This document shows positions 31,547 to 40,760 of a DNA stretch of 64,000 nucleotides, piece by piece. The first letter of the stretch is position 1. Each line of letters starts with the position of its first letter. Origin of the DNA: an uncultured Lachnospiraceae bacterium (GTDB taxonomy: Bacteria > Bacillota > Clostridia > Lachnospirales > Lachnospiraceae); the NCBI GenBank assembly GCA_910586955.1, contig CAJUMM010000001.1:1-64000 (forward strand). The letters run 5' to 3'. The position numbers and the translations under genes were made by a program. The notes beneath the pieces were generated by a model, which worked only from the letters and a program-made list of their open reading frames with translations, did not search any database and had not been told where the DNA came from.

Positions 31547-33530
31547 TCCGGAAGAGATCTTCCGGCTGCATTTTGCCGGAGACAAGCTGTTCCATATCAT
31601 TTTTGTGATTTACAAGATACTGGAGGATCATATCGAAAGCCCTGGTATCCGGAAGGCTTGTTTCCGGTGAGATACAGACGGCTACGACATATTTTATTTT
31701 CAGAAGATTGTTGTAATAGATATTCTGGGCCAGCTCATAGATGTCCCAGAATTCTGTGCTTGTATCGTAGTGGTTAAAGAGAATCAAATAAGTTCCGCTT
31801 TTGGGATAAAGGTACTTGATAATTTTGCCTTTTTCCAGAATGCCGGTGAGCATTTTTGGCTGTATGGCCTTTTCCCGGCAGTATTTGTAGGACAGCAGTT
31901 CTAAAAACCGGTCAATATCATTGGCTTTTTCATTTTTATAAATCTGAAGCATCCGGCTTGCCTTGGAGACCTGCATCCGGCAGTATCCTTCTGCAAAAAT
32001 TTTCTCAAAAAGCTGCTCGTCCCCGTCTTTCATAAAGTCCAGTTCCCGGTAACTGACACATTTGACGGGATAATTAAAGTAGGAGGCAATGCCGGAATGG
32101 ATAACTGCGTCGTATTGGCTGAAATCCAGTTTTCTCATTTCATACAAGTTATAGCATTCGATCCGGCTGATATAAGAACGATAGCGTTTCTCTAAAAATT
32201 CTTTGATTATGCGGCTGGTTATGAGGCCTTCCATAGAGGTCACAATCAGCCTCCGCTTTTTGTAGGAAAACGGGATCTGATCAAGGATGTGTTTAAAAAC
32301 AGCCGCAAAGGACACAACGGTGTCGCCGGAAACCAGCTCTCCGAAATGGTTCTGGAGTTTCAAAATCAGCATTCTGACCAGTTCAAGGGAATAGGGGGAA
32401 GCCAGGGATTCGCTTTCTTCCGTGAACCAGAATAAATGCTTTGTGCTTGTGTGATCAAAGGTATGCTCCAGGAAAATTTTCATCTGCAGGGATTCCAGTT
32501 CCAGGGCATGCTGTTTAAAAGCCTCTGTCTGAAACAGGCGGTTCCCGGTATCCGCTGTAATTTCCGAAATAATGGTTTGAAAAATGCGGCGGTTCTCTTC
32601 CAAAAGGGAGTGGGGCAGGGATTTCAGGCATTTTTCATCCCGCAGATCTATATCCCGGTAGATAACCAGGAGCCTTGCCAGATTGAGGATTTCGGTTTCC
32701 ATATCCTTTTCAAAGAGCTGTAAAGCTTTGCAGCCTGCTATTTCTCCGGCCAGGATGTACTCATAGGTTTCTTTCAGCCGGCGGACTGCTTCTCCAGGAA
32801 GGCGCGGAGGCCTGCCGTTCTTGTTCCTGTTTTTGGCAAGACAGATGTAGGCGGTTAATTTGCTGGCATTTAGTTCTGTCAGCTGTATCCGGCTGCGGCG
32901 GAGAATGTGCAGCACCGTCCGGCGGATGATGTGATATTCCTCTTCCTCTGCATAAAAGAAATTCCGGAAGCAGGAATCGGAGGAGATCAGCGTATAGTGC
33001 TGGTAAAGACTTACGTATACTTCTACCATGGCGCTGCGCAGATCCTGCTCCTGGCCTTCTATCGTTAAACCTTTGCCGCTTACGGATTTGGTGGAAATAT
33101 AGTAACTTTTAAAAAATTGGTTTACCCAGGCCAGGTCATTGGTGAGGACGGATTTGGAGACGTATAGTTCTTCTGCCATATCGTCGGTCTTTACAAATTC
33201 ATGGATAAAAAGTTTTTGCAGAATATAGAGCCTTCTGTTTATGGCTTCAATATTGGCATCCTGGAACAGGATGTGCATTTCAATTAAATTTCTTTTAAAC
33301 TCATCATATTTTGCCTCGTCCAGAGGGGCTATTTTATAACCCTTGCTTTTGTAAGAGAGGATTTCGGCAATACGTTCTGCTTTCAGCTTTTCATTTATCA
33401 CGGCGATGTCGTATTTTATAGTTTTGGGCGTAACCATTGCCAGCTGGGCTAATTGAATGGAGGACACGGGCTTTGTATCGCTTATCAGCTGATACAAAAT
33501 GACTAAATATCTGTTTTTATCTATTACCAT
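31512..33530 (-). CDS. PRD/Mga-type transcriptional regulator of PTS genes
   Basis: The 672-residue protein begins with helix-turn-helix domains (PVSSIQLAQLAMVTPKTIKYD and, near 115, a second with DDMAEELYVSKSVLTNDLAWV). The middle resembles PTS regulation domains, and a IIB-like part lies at about 430-520 (RRLIVTSMEGLITSRII). Such regulators respond to phosphorylation by PTS proteins. The ATG at 33530-33528 has GGGGG upstream; a TTG at 33575 would add 15 residues. It faces the MATE gene and overlaps it by 35 bases at the 3' end. It probably controls the MBL-PTS operon. The domain boundaries are approximate. Confidence 0.8.
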   Translation of the reverse strand: MVIDKNRYLVILYQLISDTKPVSSIQLAQLAMVTPKTIKYDIAVINEKLKAERIAEILSYKSKGYKIAPLDEAKYDEFKRNLIEMHILFQDANIEAINRRLYILQKLFIHEFVKTDDMAEELYVSKSVLTNDLAWVNQFFKSYYISTKSVSGKGLTIEGQEQDLRSAMVEVYVSLYQHYTLISSDSCFRNFFYAEEEEYHIIRRTVLHILRRSRIQLTELNASKLTAYICLAKNRNKNGRPPRLPGEAVRRLKETYEYILAGEIAGCKALQLFEKDMETEILNLARLLVIYRDIDLRDEKCLKSLPHSLLEENRRIFQTIISEITADTGNRLFQTEAFKQHALELESLQMKIFLEHTFDHTSTKHLFWFTEESESLASPYSLELVRMLILKLQNHFGELVSGDTVVSFAAVFKHILDQIPFSYKKRRLIVTSMEGLITSRIIKEFLEKRYRSYISRIECYNLYEMRKLDFSQYDAVIHSGIASYFNYPVKCVSYRELDFMKDGDEQLFEKIFAEGYCRMQVSKASRMLQIYKNEKANDIDRFLELLSYKYCREKAIQPKMLTGILEKGKIIKYLYPKSGTYLILFNHYDTSTEFWDIYELAQNIYYNNLLKIKYVVAVCISPETSLPDTRAFDMILQYLVNHKNDMEQLVSGKMQPEDLFRITVRNDFLFSL

Positions 33531-33881
33531 AGGACGCTTGCCCCCTTTCATCTCTATACAGTCCGGTTTTTTCAAAGCCTGAATCAGTTTTATTATACTG
33601 TCAGGACCATGTTTTGAAAAGCATTTGTGTGCAAATGTGGCAAAAATCCCAGGGTATTTCCGCTGTGTTTTATAAGTACTTCTGGAATTTTCAAAGAATA
33701 AAAAATAAATCTTTGATTTTTGGCAAAAATGCGGTATAATCAGAACGTATAAGACAATCTGTCAAGCCCGCCATACGTTTCAGGCGGCAACTCCCTGAAT
33801 GAGAAATGAAAGCCGTGGAAAAAATCCCTTGGGGGAAAGCCGGATATATACCAGAGAACAGAGATCAGGAGGATGTATAGG
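33531..33881. other. 351-base gap: divergent upstream region and rho leader
   Basis: It lies between the start of the PRD regulator and rho. It contains the rho promoter (33713-33740) and a leader of about 135 bases before the rho start. The leader has a small CCGCC/GGCGG hairpin near 33770-33788. AT-rich sequence at 33590-33730 probably holds the regulator promoter as well, but no single site stands out. No gene was seen. Confidence 0.45.
33713..33740 (+). promoter_or_regulatory. Promoter of rho
   Basis: TTGATT (33713-33718) and TATAAT (33735-33740) are 16 bases apart. Confidence 0.55.
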
Positions 33882-35264
33882 ATGACCAGAGAGCAGTATG
33901 AATCCCTTCCGTTGGCAGAACTGAAGGAGATTGCAAAAGCGAGGAGCATGAAGGGGACATCGACCATGAAAAAGGGTGATTTGATTAACCTGATGCTGGA
34001 AAAAGATGCGGAGAGCAGTGCCCCAAAAGAGCCGGAGAAGCGGGAGCGGAGAGCCTCTTTGGAGAGCCGGCCGGAACGGGGGACGGAGAAAGGCGACCGG
34101 GGACCGGAGCGCCCGGCCCAGGATATGTCCCAGCTGGACAGCGGACAGGTGGCAAACGGCATTCTGGAGGTGCTGGCAGACGGGTACGGTTTTATCCGGA
34201 GTGCCAACTATCTGCCGGGTGAAAACGATATTTACATCAATCCGGCCATGATCCGCCGTTACAATCTGAAGACAGGAGATATTCTCTGCGGGAATATTAA
34301 GGTGCGCAGCCAGTCGGAGAAATTTGCGGCTCTTTTGTATTTGAAGTCCATCAACGGTTACAGGCCCGAGGAAGCGGCCAGAAGGCGGAGCTTTGAGGAT
34401 TTGACTCCCATTTTCCCCAATGAGCGCATTCACCTGGAGCGTCCCGGGGGAAGCACGGCTATGCGTATTGTGGATTTGATTTCCCCTATCGGAAAGGGCC
34501 AGAGAGGTATGATTGTCTCCCCGCCCAAGGCAGGTAAGACAACCCTTTTGAAGGACGTGGCCAAGTCCATCACCCGGAACCATCCGGAGATGCGCCTGCT
34601 GATCCTGCTGATTGATGAGCGTCCGGAGGAAGTGACGGATATAAAGGAAGCCATTGAGGGTCCCAATGTGGAAGTGATTTATTCCACCTTTGACGAGCTG
34701 CCGGAGCATCACAAGCGGGTGTCGGAGATGGTGATTGAGCGTGCGAAGCGCCTGGTGGAGCATAAGAAGGATGTGGTGATTCTTCTGGACAGCATTACAA
34801 GGCTGGCCAGGGCATACAACCTGACGGTTCCTCCCAGCGGACGTACCCTGTCGGGAGGTCTTGACCCGGCTGCCCTGCATATGCCCAAGCGCTTTTTCGG
34901 TGCGGCGCGGAATATGAGGGAGGGCGGAAGCCTGACCATTCTTGCCACGGCCCTGGTGGAGACAGGAAGCAAGATGGACGATGTGATTTACGAGGAGTTT
35001 AAGGGAACCGGCAATATGGAACTGGTGCTGAACCGGAAACTCCAGGAGAAGCGGGTATTCCCGGCCATTGATATTCCCAAATCCGGGACAAGGCGTGAAG
35101 ATCTGCTTCTGACTCCGGAAGAATTGGAGGCCATGGATATTGTGCGCAAGGGTCTTAACGGCCTGAAAGCGGACGAGGCGGTGGAAAATGTGCTGAACAT
35201 GTTCAGCCGTACCCGGTATAACAGCGAGTTCGTGCAGACGGTGAAAAAGACAAAATTTATTTAA
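33882..35264 (+). CDS. rho: Transcription termination factor Rho
   Basis: This 460-residue hexameric RNA helicase ends transcription at Rho-dependent sites. An N-terminal Rho_N helix domain (MTREQYESLPLAELKEIAK) is followed by a charged linker (about 45-85), the RNA-binding cold-shock-like domain (GILEVLADGYGFIRS) and the ATPase core with Walker A SPPKAGKTT and the Q/R loop region. AGGAGG at 33867-33872 is 9 bases before the ATG at 33882; an in-frame ATG at 33873 touches that site and is rejected. It has its own promoter and terminator. Confidence 0.96.
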   Translation: MTREQYESLPLAELKEIAKARSMKGTSTMKKGDLINLMLEKDAESSAPKEPEKRERRASLESRPERGTEKGDRGPERPAQDMSQLDSGQVANGILEVLADGYGFIRSANYLPGENDIYINPAMIRRYNLKTGDILCGNIKVRSQSEKFAALLYLKSINGYRPEEAARRRSFEDLTPIFPNERIHLERPGGSTAMRIVDLISPIGKGQRGMIVSPPKAGKTTLLKDVAKSITRNHPEMRLLILLIDERPEEVTDIKEAIEGPNVEVIYSTFDELPEHHKRVSEMVIERAKRLVEHKKDVVILLDSITRLARAYNLTVPPSGRTLSGGLDPAALHMPKRFFGAARNMREGGSLTILATALVETGSKMDDVIYEEFKGTGNMELVLNRKLQEKRVFPAIDIPKSGTRREDLLLTPEELEAMDIVRKGLNGLKADEAVENVLNMFSRTRYNSEFVQTVKKTKFI

Positions 35265-35267
35265 TTG

Positions 35268-35290
35268 CAAGGGGCTTTTGCCCCTTGTTT
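35268..35290 (+). terminator. Terminator of rho
   Basis: CAAGGGGC (35268-35275) pairs exactly with GCCCCTTG (35280-35287) around TTTT and is followed by TTT. Confidence 0.75.
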
Positions 35291-35302
35291 CTATATGCTT
35301 GC

Positions 35303-35331
35303 TTGACTATCTATGGCAGATTCAGTATAAT
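35303..35331 (+). promoter_or_regulatory. Promoter of the sulfate-activation/sulfotransferase operon
   Basis: TTGACT (35303-35308) and TATAAT (35326-35331) are exactly 17 bases apart. A leader of about 60 bases follows before cysD. Confidence 0.8.
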
Positions 35332-35400
35332 AAGGAGAATCTTGGCCTGATGACTGCTGCTGTTTTATGGGATAATAAGAAAGCTGTGAGGTAGAAATAT

Positions 35401-36303
35401 ATGAGTGAGTTGAGCCATCTGGATGTATTGGAAGCGGAGGCGATTTACATTATGCGGGAGGTTGCGGCGGAATGTGAGAAGCCGGTGATGCTGTATTCTA
35501 TCGGAAAAGACAGCTCCGTGATGCTGCATCTGGCCTTGAAGGCATTTTATCCGGAGAAGCCGCCCTTTCCTTTCCTTCATATTGATACCACCTGGAAATT
35601 CCGGGAGATGATTGAATTCCGGGACCGGATGGCGGAGAAATACGGACTGGAGATGCTGGTCTATACAAATGAGGAGGGCGTGCGGCAGGGGATTAACCCC
35701 TTTGATCACGGAGCCGCCTATACGGATATTATGAAGACCCAGGCTTTGAAACAGGCACTGGACAAATACGGCTTTACGGCTGCCTTCGGCGGCGGCCGGA
35801 GGGATGAGGAAAAGTCCCGGGCTAAGGAACGTATTTTTTCTTTCCGCAACTCCGAACATGCCTGGGAACCCAAGAAGCAGCGGCCTGAGATGTGGAAGGC
35901 TTACAACACCCAGATTAAGAAGGGGGAGAGTATGCGGGTCTTTCCCATTTCCAACTGGACGGAGAAGGATATCTGGCAGTATATACGCAGGGAGAAGATT
36001 GAGATCGTTCCCCTTTATTTTGCGGCAGAGCGCCCGGTGGTTTACCGGGACGGAAATATCATTATGGTGGATGATGACCGGATGAAGCTGCGTCCGGGGG
36101 AGAAGGCAGAGCAGAAAAAGATACGGTTCCGCACCCTGGGCTGTTATCCTCTGACCGGGGGAATCGAGTCGGAAGCGGATACCCTGGATAAGATTATCGA
36201 AGAAACTTTAAGCGCAGTCTCTTCGGAACGGACCAGCCGGGTGATTGATTCCGACGGGGGTTCCGCCAGCATGGAGAGAAGAAAGAGAGAGGGGTATTTT
36301 TAA
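35401..36303 (+). CDS. cysD: Sulfate adenylyltransferase subunit 2
   Basis: This 300-residue subunit forms adenylyl sulfate (APS) from sulfate and ATP with CysN. It is a PP-loop enzyme with YSIGKDSSVMLHL near residue 31, and has the family segments FGGGRRDEEKSRAKER and GCYPLTGG. The length is typical. CysD is the catalytic half and CysN drives the reaction by hydrolysing GTP. The cysN-cysC gene starts 1 base after its stop. Confidence 0.95.
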   Translation: MSELSHLDVLEAEAIYIMREVAAECEKPVMLYSIGKDSSVMLHLALKAFYPEKPPFPFLHIDTTWKFREMIEFRDRMAEKYGLEMLVYTNEEGVRQGINPFDHGAAYTDIMKTQALKQALDKYGFTAAFGGGRRDEEKSRAKERIFSFRNSEHAWEPKKQRPEMWKAYNTQIKKGESMRVFPISNWTEKDIWQYIRREKIEIVPLYFAAERPVVYRDGNIIMVDDDRMKLRPGEKAEQKKIRFRTLGCYPLTGGIESEADTLDKIIEETLSAVSSERTSRVIDSDGGSASMERRKREGYF

Positions 36304-36304
36304 G

Positions 36305-38158
36305 ATGGAAAAGGGATTGCTTAAATTTATCACCTGCGGGAGTGTGGATGACGGAAAATCCACCCTCATCGGCCATATGCTCTACGATGCGAAACTCTTA
36401 TATACGGATCAGCAGCAGGCTTTGGAACTGGACAGCCAGGTGGGAAGCCGGGAGGGAATGCTGGACTATTCCCTGCTTTTGGACGGCCTTATGGCGGAGC
36501 GGGAGCAGGGCATTACCATAGATGTAGCTTACCGGTATTTTACTACGGATCAGCGGAGCTTTATTGTGGCGGATACGCCGGGACATGAGGAGTATACCAG
36601 AAATATGGCAGTGGGTGCCTCTTTTGCGGATCTGGCGGTAATTCTGGTGGATGCCACCCAGGGGATTCTCACCCAGACCAGGCGCCATGCCAGAATCTGC
36701 GCATTGATGGGTATCCGCTATTTTGTGTTTGCAGTGAATAAGATGGATCTCATCCATTACGACTATTACCGTTTTGAGAAGATTGAGCGGGAGCTGCGGC
36801 AGCTGGCCCTTGGGCTGGAGCTTGACAATGTAGAGATCATTCCCGTTTCGGCTACGGAGGGAGACAATGTAACGAAGCTGTCCCACCGGATGGCCTGGTA
36901 CCAGCAGCCCCGCTACTGCGGGAAATCCCTGCTTGCGTATCTGGAGCAGGTGGATATCCATGAGAAGAATGAGGAGGCCGGTTTTGTAATGCCCATACAG
37001 CGGGTGTGCAGGCCCAATCATACATTCCGGGGATTTCAGGGGCAGATTGAGTCGGGCAGCGTGCACACCGGGGATGAGATTAGGGTTCTTCCAAGCGGGG
37101 AGAAGGCAAAGGTGCGCTCTATCCTGGTGACGGACCGGGAGTCGGATCAGGCTCTTGAGGGACAGCCGGTGACAGTGCAGCTGGACCGGGAAGTGGATGT
37201 GTCCCGGGGCTGTGTCCTGGAGAAAAACTCCGGTCTGAAGGTCAGCAATATGTTTGTGGCTATGCTTCTTTGGATGGACGATGAGCTCTTGGTAGCCGGA
37301 CGTAATTTCCAGGTCAAGATTGGAACGAGGCTGCTTCCGGCTACGGTAATGAATATCAAGTACAAAATTGATGTTAATTCCGGGGAGCATATTCCCGTGG
37401 ATCAGATTTATAAGAATGAAATTGCCTACTGTGATGTGATTTTGTCCGAAAAATGTGTGCTGGATAAGTTTACGGGGCACCGGACCCTGGGCAGCTTCGT
37501 GCTTATCGACCGGGTGACGAATATGACTTCGGCCTGCGGCGTGATCCGCCACTCCCTGCGCCGGGCAGATAATCTGACCTGGCAGGAGACGGATATTACC
37601 AGGAAGTACCGGGCAGGCAAGATGGAACAGAATCCCGTTACCATCTGGTTTACAGGGCTGTCGGGAGCCGGGAAATCTACTCTGGCCAATGAGCTGGAGA
37701 AACGCCTGAATCTGATGGGCAGGTATACCATGCTGCTGGACGGGGATAATGTGCGCATGGGGCTGAATAAAGACCTGGGCTTTAAGGAAAAGGACCGGGT
37801 GGAAAATATCCGCCGGGTGGCCGAGGTTGCGAAGCTGATGAACGATGCAGGGCTGATTGTGCTGGCGTCCTTTATCTCTCCCTATCATGTGGACCGGGAG
37901 AGTGCCAGGGACATTGTGGGCAGGGAGAATTTTATTGAAGTTTATGTGAGTACCTCCATTGAGGAGTGCAGAAGGCGGGATGTGAAAAAGCTGTATCAGA
38001 GGGCGGAAAACGGGGAGATCTCCAATTTCACAGGGGTCAACAGTCCCTATGAGGAGCCCCTTCACCCGGACATTGCCGTGGATACGGCAGGAAAGACCGT
38101 GGAAGAATGCGCAGATGCCATTCTGGAGATTATCCGGGAGCGTATCGCATACAGGTAA
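36305..38158 (+). CDS. cysNC: Sulfate adenylyltransferase subunit 1 fused to APS kinase
   Basis: The 617-residue protein makes the universal sulfate donor PAPS together with CysD. Residues 1-420 are the CysN GTPase (GSVDDGKSTLIG, DTPGHEEYTRN, NKMD). Residues 440-617 are APS kinase (FTGLSGAGKSTLANELE, DGDNVRMGLNKDLGF and SFISPYHVDR). The start at 36305 follows directly on the cysD stop; an earlier in-frame ATG at 36245 lies inside cysD and is rejected. The fusion is known from bacteria that use PAPS for sulfation or assimilation. No PAPS reductase or sulfite reductase gene is present nearby. Confidence 0.95.
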   Translation: MEKGLLKFITCGSVDDGKSTLIGHMLYDAKLLYTDQQQALELDSQVGSREGMLDYSLLLDGLMAEREQGITIDVAYRYFTTDQRSFIVADTPGHEEYTRNMAVGASFADLAVILVDATQGILTQTRRHARICALMGIRYFVFAVNKMDLIHYDYYRFEKIERELRQLALGLELDNVEIIPVSATEGDNVTKLSHRMAWYQQPRYCGKSLLAYLEQVDIHEKNEEAGFVMPIQRVCRPNHTFRGFQGQIESGSVHTGDEIRVLPSGEKAKVRSILVTDRESDQALEGQPVTVQLDREVDVSRGCVLEKNSGLKVSNMFVAMLLWMDDELLVAGRNFQVKIGTRLLPATVMNIKYKIDVNSGEHIPVDQIYKNEIAYCDVILSEKCVLDKFTGHRTLGSFVLIDRVTNMTSACGVIRHSLRRADNLTWQETDITRKYRAGKMEQNPVTIWFTGLSGAGKSTLANELEKRLNLMGRYTMLLDGDNVRMGLNKDLGFKEKDRVENIRRVAEVAKLMNDAGLIVLASFISPYHVDRESARDIVGRENFIEVYVSTSIEECRRRDVKKLYQRAENGEISNFTGVNSPYEEPLHPDIAVDTAGKTVEECADAILEIIRERIAYR

Positions 38159-38198
38159 CAGATACTTAAGCCAGCGTAGGAAGGAAGAGGTGTAATTC

Positions 38199-39185
38199 AT
38201 GGTATTTTGGAACAAGAGAAACTGGAGGGCGGCTGTTCTTTTGGGTTTGCTGGGGCTTTTCCTCTGCGGAGGCTGCGGCAAGAAGCAGGAACAGGCTTCT
38301 ACGGTAAATATGGCGTATTTCCCCAATATTACCCATAGCCAGGCGCTTCTCATGAAAAACCAGGGACTTCTGGAGAAAGAACTGGGAGAAGACATAAATG
38401 TCAACTGGGTTTCCTTTAACGCAGGCCCGGACGAAGTGACGGCTCTGTTTTCCGGGGATATTGATATCGGGTACATCGGACCGATTCCCGCCATCAGTGC
38501 CAATGTAAAGTCCAAAGGGGACGTGGTAGTTCTGTCCGGGGCTTCCGACGGCGGCATGATGCTTTTGGCTGCGCCGGGAAGCGGAATCAAAACCGTTTCC
38601 GATCTGGCGGGCAAGAACGTTGCGGTTCCCCAGATTGGCAATACCCAGCATTTGATTTTCCTCAATATGCTGGCGGAAAACAATCTGGCTGCCACGGATG
38701 ACGGCGGAGACGTGACCATTACCGCCACCAAGAATGCTTATATCCTGCAGCTGATGCAGAACGGGGAGATTGATGCGGCCTGTGTGCCGGAACCTTGGGC
38801 CCAGACTTTGATCAAAGAGTGTGATGCAGAGGTTGTATGCGATGAAAATGAAGTCTGGGACGGCTCCTACCCGGTTGCGGTGGTAGTAATCCGCAAGGAG
38901 TTTATGGAAAACAATCCGGAAATCGTGGAGAAATTCCTGAAGGTCCACGGGGAGGTGACGGATACCCTTAACGGGAATGCGGAGGAGTCCATGGCAATTA
39001 TCAACGAGGAGATTGAACTGGCCACCGGAAAATCCATTGAGGAGGACATATTAAAAGGGTCTTTTGAACATATTACATTTAATACGAAGGTGAGTGCCGA
39101 GACCATGGATGCTTTTTCGGAAATCTGCGTGCGGGAGGAATTTGTTTCCCAGAGTCCCTATGAGGGATTTCTGCAGGTAAAATAG
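38199..39185 (+). CDS. SsuA/TauA-type substrate-binding lipoprotein
   Basis: The 328-residue lipoprotein captures a sulfur-containing anion, probably sulfate or a sulfonate, for the importer. A lipoprotein signal ends in FLCGGC with Cys near residue 25. The mature part has the sulfonate/nitrate/taurine-binding fold (VNMAYFPNITHSQALLMKNQG and the region SDLAGKNVAVPQIGNTQHL). It follows cysNC by 40 bases, which links its substrate to sulfate activation. Family members also bind aliphatic sulfonates, and no desulfonating monooxygenase is present here. Confidence 0.85.
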   Translation: MVFWNKRNWRAAVLLGLLGLFLCGGCGKKQEQASTVNMAYFPNITHSQALLMKNQGLLEKELGEDINVNWVSFNAGPDEVTALFSGDIDIGYIGPIPAISANVKSKGDVVVLSGASDGGMMLLAAPGSGIKTVSDLAGKNVAVPQIGNTQHLIFLNMLAENNLAATDDGGDVTITATKNAYILQLMQNGEIDAACVPEPWAQTLIKECDAEVVCDENEVWDGSYPVAVVVIRKEFMENNPEIVEKFLKVHGEVTDTLNGNAEESMAIINEEIELATGKSIEEDILKGSFEHITFNTKVSAETMDAFSEICVREEFVSQSPYEGFLQVK

Positions 39186-39211
39186 TTCCCCGGACAAAGA
39201 TGGAGGAGGCG

Positions 39212-39982
39212 ATGGGATTGCTGGAATTAACAAATGTATCAAAGCAGTATGAGGGACACGGCGGCGAGGTGCTGACCGCCGTATCCCTTACCATAGAAGA
39301 AGGAGAGTTTTTCAGTATTGTAGGACCTTCCGGCTGTGGAAAGTCTACCCTTCTGAATCTGATTGCAGGGCTTGAGCTGCCTACGGAAGGGACCATACAG
39401 ATGGACGGGAAGCCTGTGACAGGTCCGGGAAACGACCGGATTATGATGTTTCAGGACTCGGCATTGTTCCCTTGGCTGAACGTGATTGAGAATGTAAAGT
39501 TCGGGCTGAATATCATCGGCTGCTCCAAGGAGGAACAGGAGGAGAAAAGCCACCGGTATCTGAAACTTGTGAAGCTGGATAAATTTTCCAATTACCGTAT
39601 CCATGAGCTTTCCGGCGGCATGAGACAGCGGGTAGCCCTGGCCAGGGCCCTGGCAATGGACTGCCGGGTACTGCTGATGGATGAACCTTTTTCTGCCCTT
39701 GACAAGCAGACTACCAATATTCTGCGGGAAGAGCTGGCCGAAATCTGTGTTGTGGCCAAAAGGACTGTGATTCTGGTAACACACAGTGTGGAGGAAGCTT
39801 TGTTTCTGTCCGACCGGGTGGCAGTGATCGGAGCCGGAAGGACGGGACTGAAAAAGATTTATTCCGTGGATTTCAAAAGGCCAAGACAGATAGGTTCCGA
39901 AGAATTTTTGAAGCTTAGAAGAGAAATACTCAACGAAGTCCGGATCGAGGTGGAACAGAGTGAAAAAGGAGAATTTGACTAA
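39212..39982 (+). CDS. ABC transporter ATPase, SsuB/TauB type
   Basis: The 256-residue ATPase has Walker A GPSGCGKST, the signature LSGGMRQRVALARA and Walker B VLLMDEPFSALD. The ATG at 39212 follows GGAGGAGG; an ATG at 39200 lies inside that purine-rich site and is less likely. It powers the importer with the permease encoded next, whose start overlaps its last codons. Family members transport sulfonates, taurine or nitrate. Confidence 0.9.
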   Translation: MGLLELTNVSKQYEGHGGEVLTAVSLTIEEGEFFSIVGPSGCGKSTLLNLIAGLELPTEGTIQMDGKPVTGPGNDRIMMFQDSALFPWLNVIENVKFGLNIIGCSKEEQEEKSHRYLKLVKLDKFSNYRIHELSGGMRQRVALARALAMDCRVLLMDEPFSALDKQTTNILREELAEICVVAKRTVILVTHSVEEALFLSDRVAVIGAGRTGLKKIYSVDFKRPRQIGSEEFLKLRREILNEVRIEVEQSEKGEFD

Positions 39983-40757
39983 AAAGCCGCTGTTAAATGA
40001 GAAACTATACGTAGTGTGTTTTTACATAGCCCTGATCCTGGTATGGCAGCTGGTTTACTGGATAGGGACTTCCCAGATGCACCTGTGGAAGAGCTATGCG
40101 TTTCCAAGTCCCTGGAATGTACTCTTGTCTTTCCAGGCGCTTCTGAAAAAGGGAGCGCTGTTCCAGGCTCTTCTTTACAGTCTGGCCAGAGGCGCCGGGG
40201 GCTTCGCATTGTCGGTGGCCATAGGGCTGGTGATTGGGATCTCCCTTTCTTTGAGCGAAGGCCTGCACCGCTGCCTGCATCCCCTTTTGATGGGACTCCA
40301 GACCCTTCCCAGCATCTGCTGGGTTCCCTTTGCGATCCTCTGGTTCGGCCTGGATGAGAGCGCCATTATCTTTGTGGTGGTTATGGGTTCTGCCTTCAGC
40401 ATCGCCCTGTCTGTGAGAAACGGCATCCGGAATGTAAATCCCCTGTGGATTAAGGTGGCCCGGACTATGGGGGCGGATAAAAGGAAGCTATATCTCAAAG
40501 TAATTATTCCCGCTTCTATGCCGGAATTTATAGAAGGGCTGCGGCAGGGCTGGTCCTTTGCCTGGAGAGCTCTCATGTCGGGGGAGGTTATGAGTGCTAC
40601 GGTGGGCCTGGGACATACCCTGATGATGGGCCGGGATCTGGCTGATATCAACCAGGTGATGCTGGTTATGATCGTGATTGTAACCATCGGCGTATTGATT
40701 GACCGCTTCGTATTCCGCCGGATAGAGGAAGGAATGCTGGAAAAGAGAGGGTTGTAA
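39960..40757 (+). CDS. ABC transporter permease, SsuC/TauC type
   Basis: The 265-residue membrane protein has about six helices. The EAA-loop region is IKVARTMGADKRKLYLKVII, typical of the sulfonate/taurine permease family. The start is probably GTG at 39960, with GAGGTGG upstream; a TTG at 39975 with AAGGAG only 3 bases away is the alternative. It overlaps the ATPase gene by 23 bases. It is followed after 3 bases by the sulfotransferase gene, so import, activation and transfer genes are on one transcript. Confidence 0.9.
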   Translation: MKKENLTKKPLLNEKLYVVCFYIALILVWQLVYWIGTSQMHLWKSYAFPSPWNVLLSFQALLKKGALFQALLYSLARGAGGFALSVAIGLVIGISLSLSEGLHRCLHPLLMGLQTLPSICWVPFAILWFGLDESAIIFVVVMGSAFSIALSVRNGIRNVNPLWIKVARTMGADKRKLYLKVIIPASMPEFIEGLRQGWSFAWRALMSGEVMSATVGLGHTLMMGRDLADINQVMLVMIVIVTIGVLIDRFVFRRIEEGMLEKRGL

Positions 40758-40760
40758 TCC

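Noticed and set aside
35332..35400. A sulfur-responsive riboswitch before cysD
   Set aside because: The leader is only about 60 bases long and shows no SAM-type core.
36398..38731. A 777-codon open frame on the minus strand opposite cysN-cysC
   Set aside because: It mirrors a gene with clear GTPase and kinase motifs, shows no recognisable domain and is a reading-frame shadow of GC-rich third positions.
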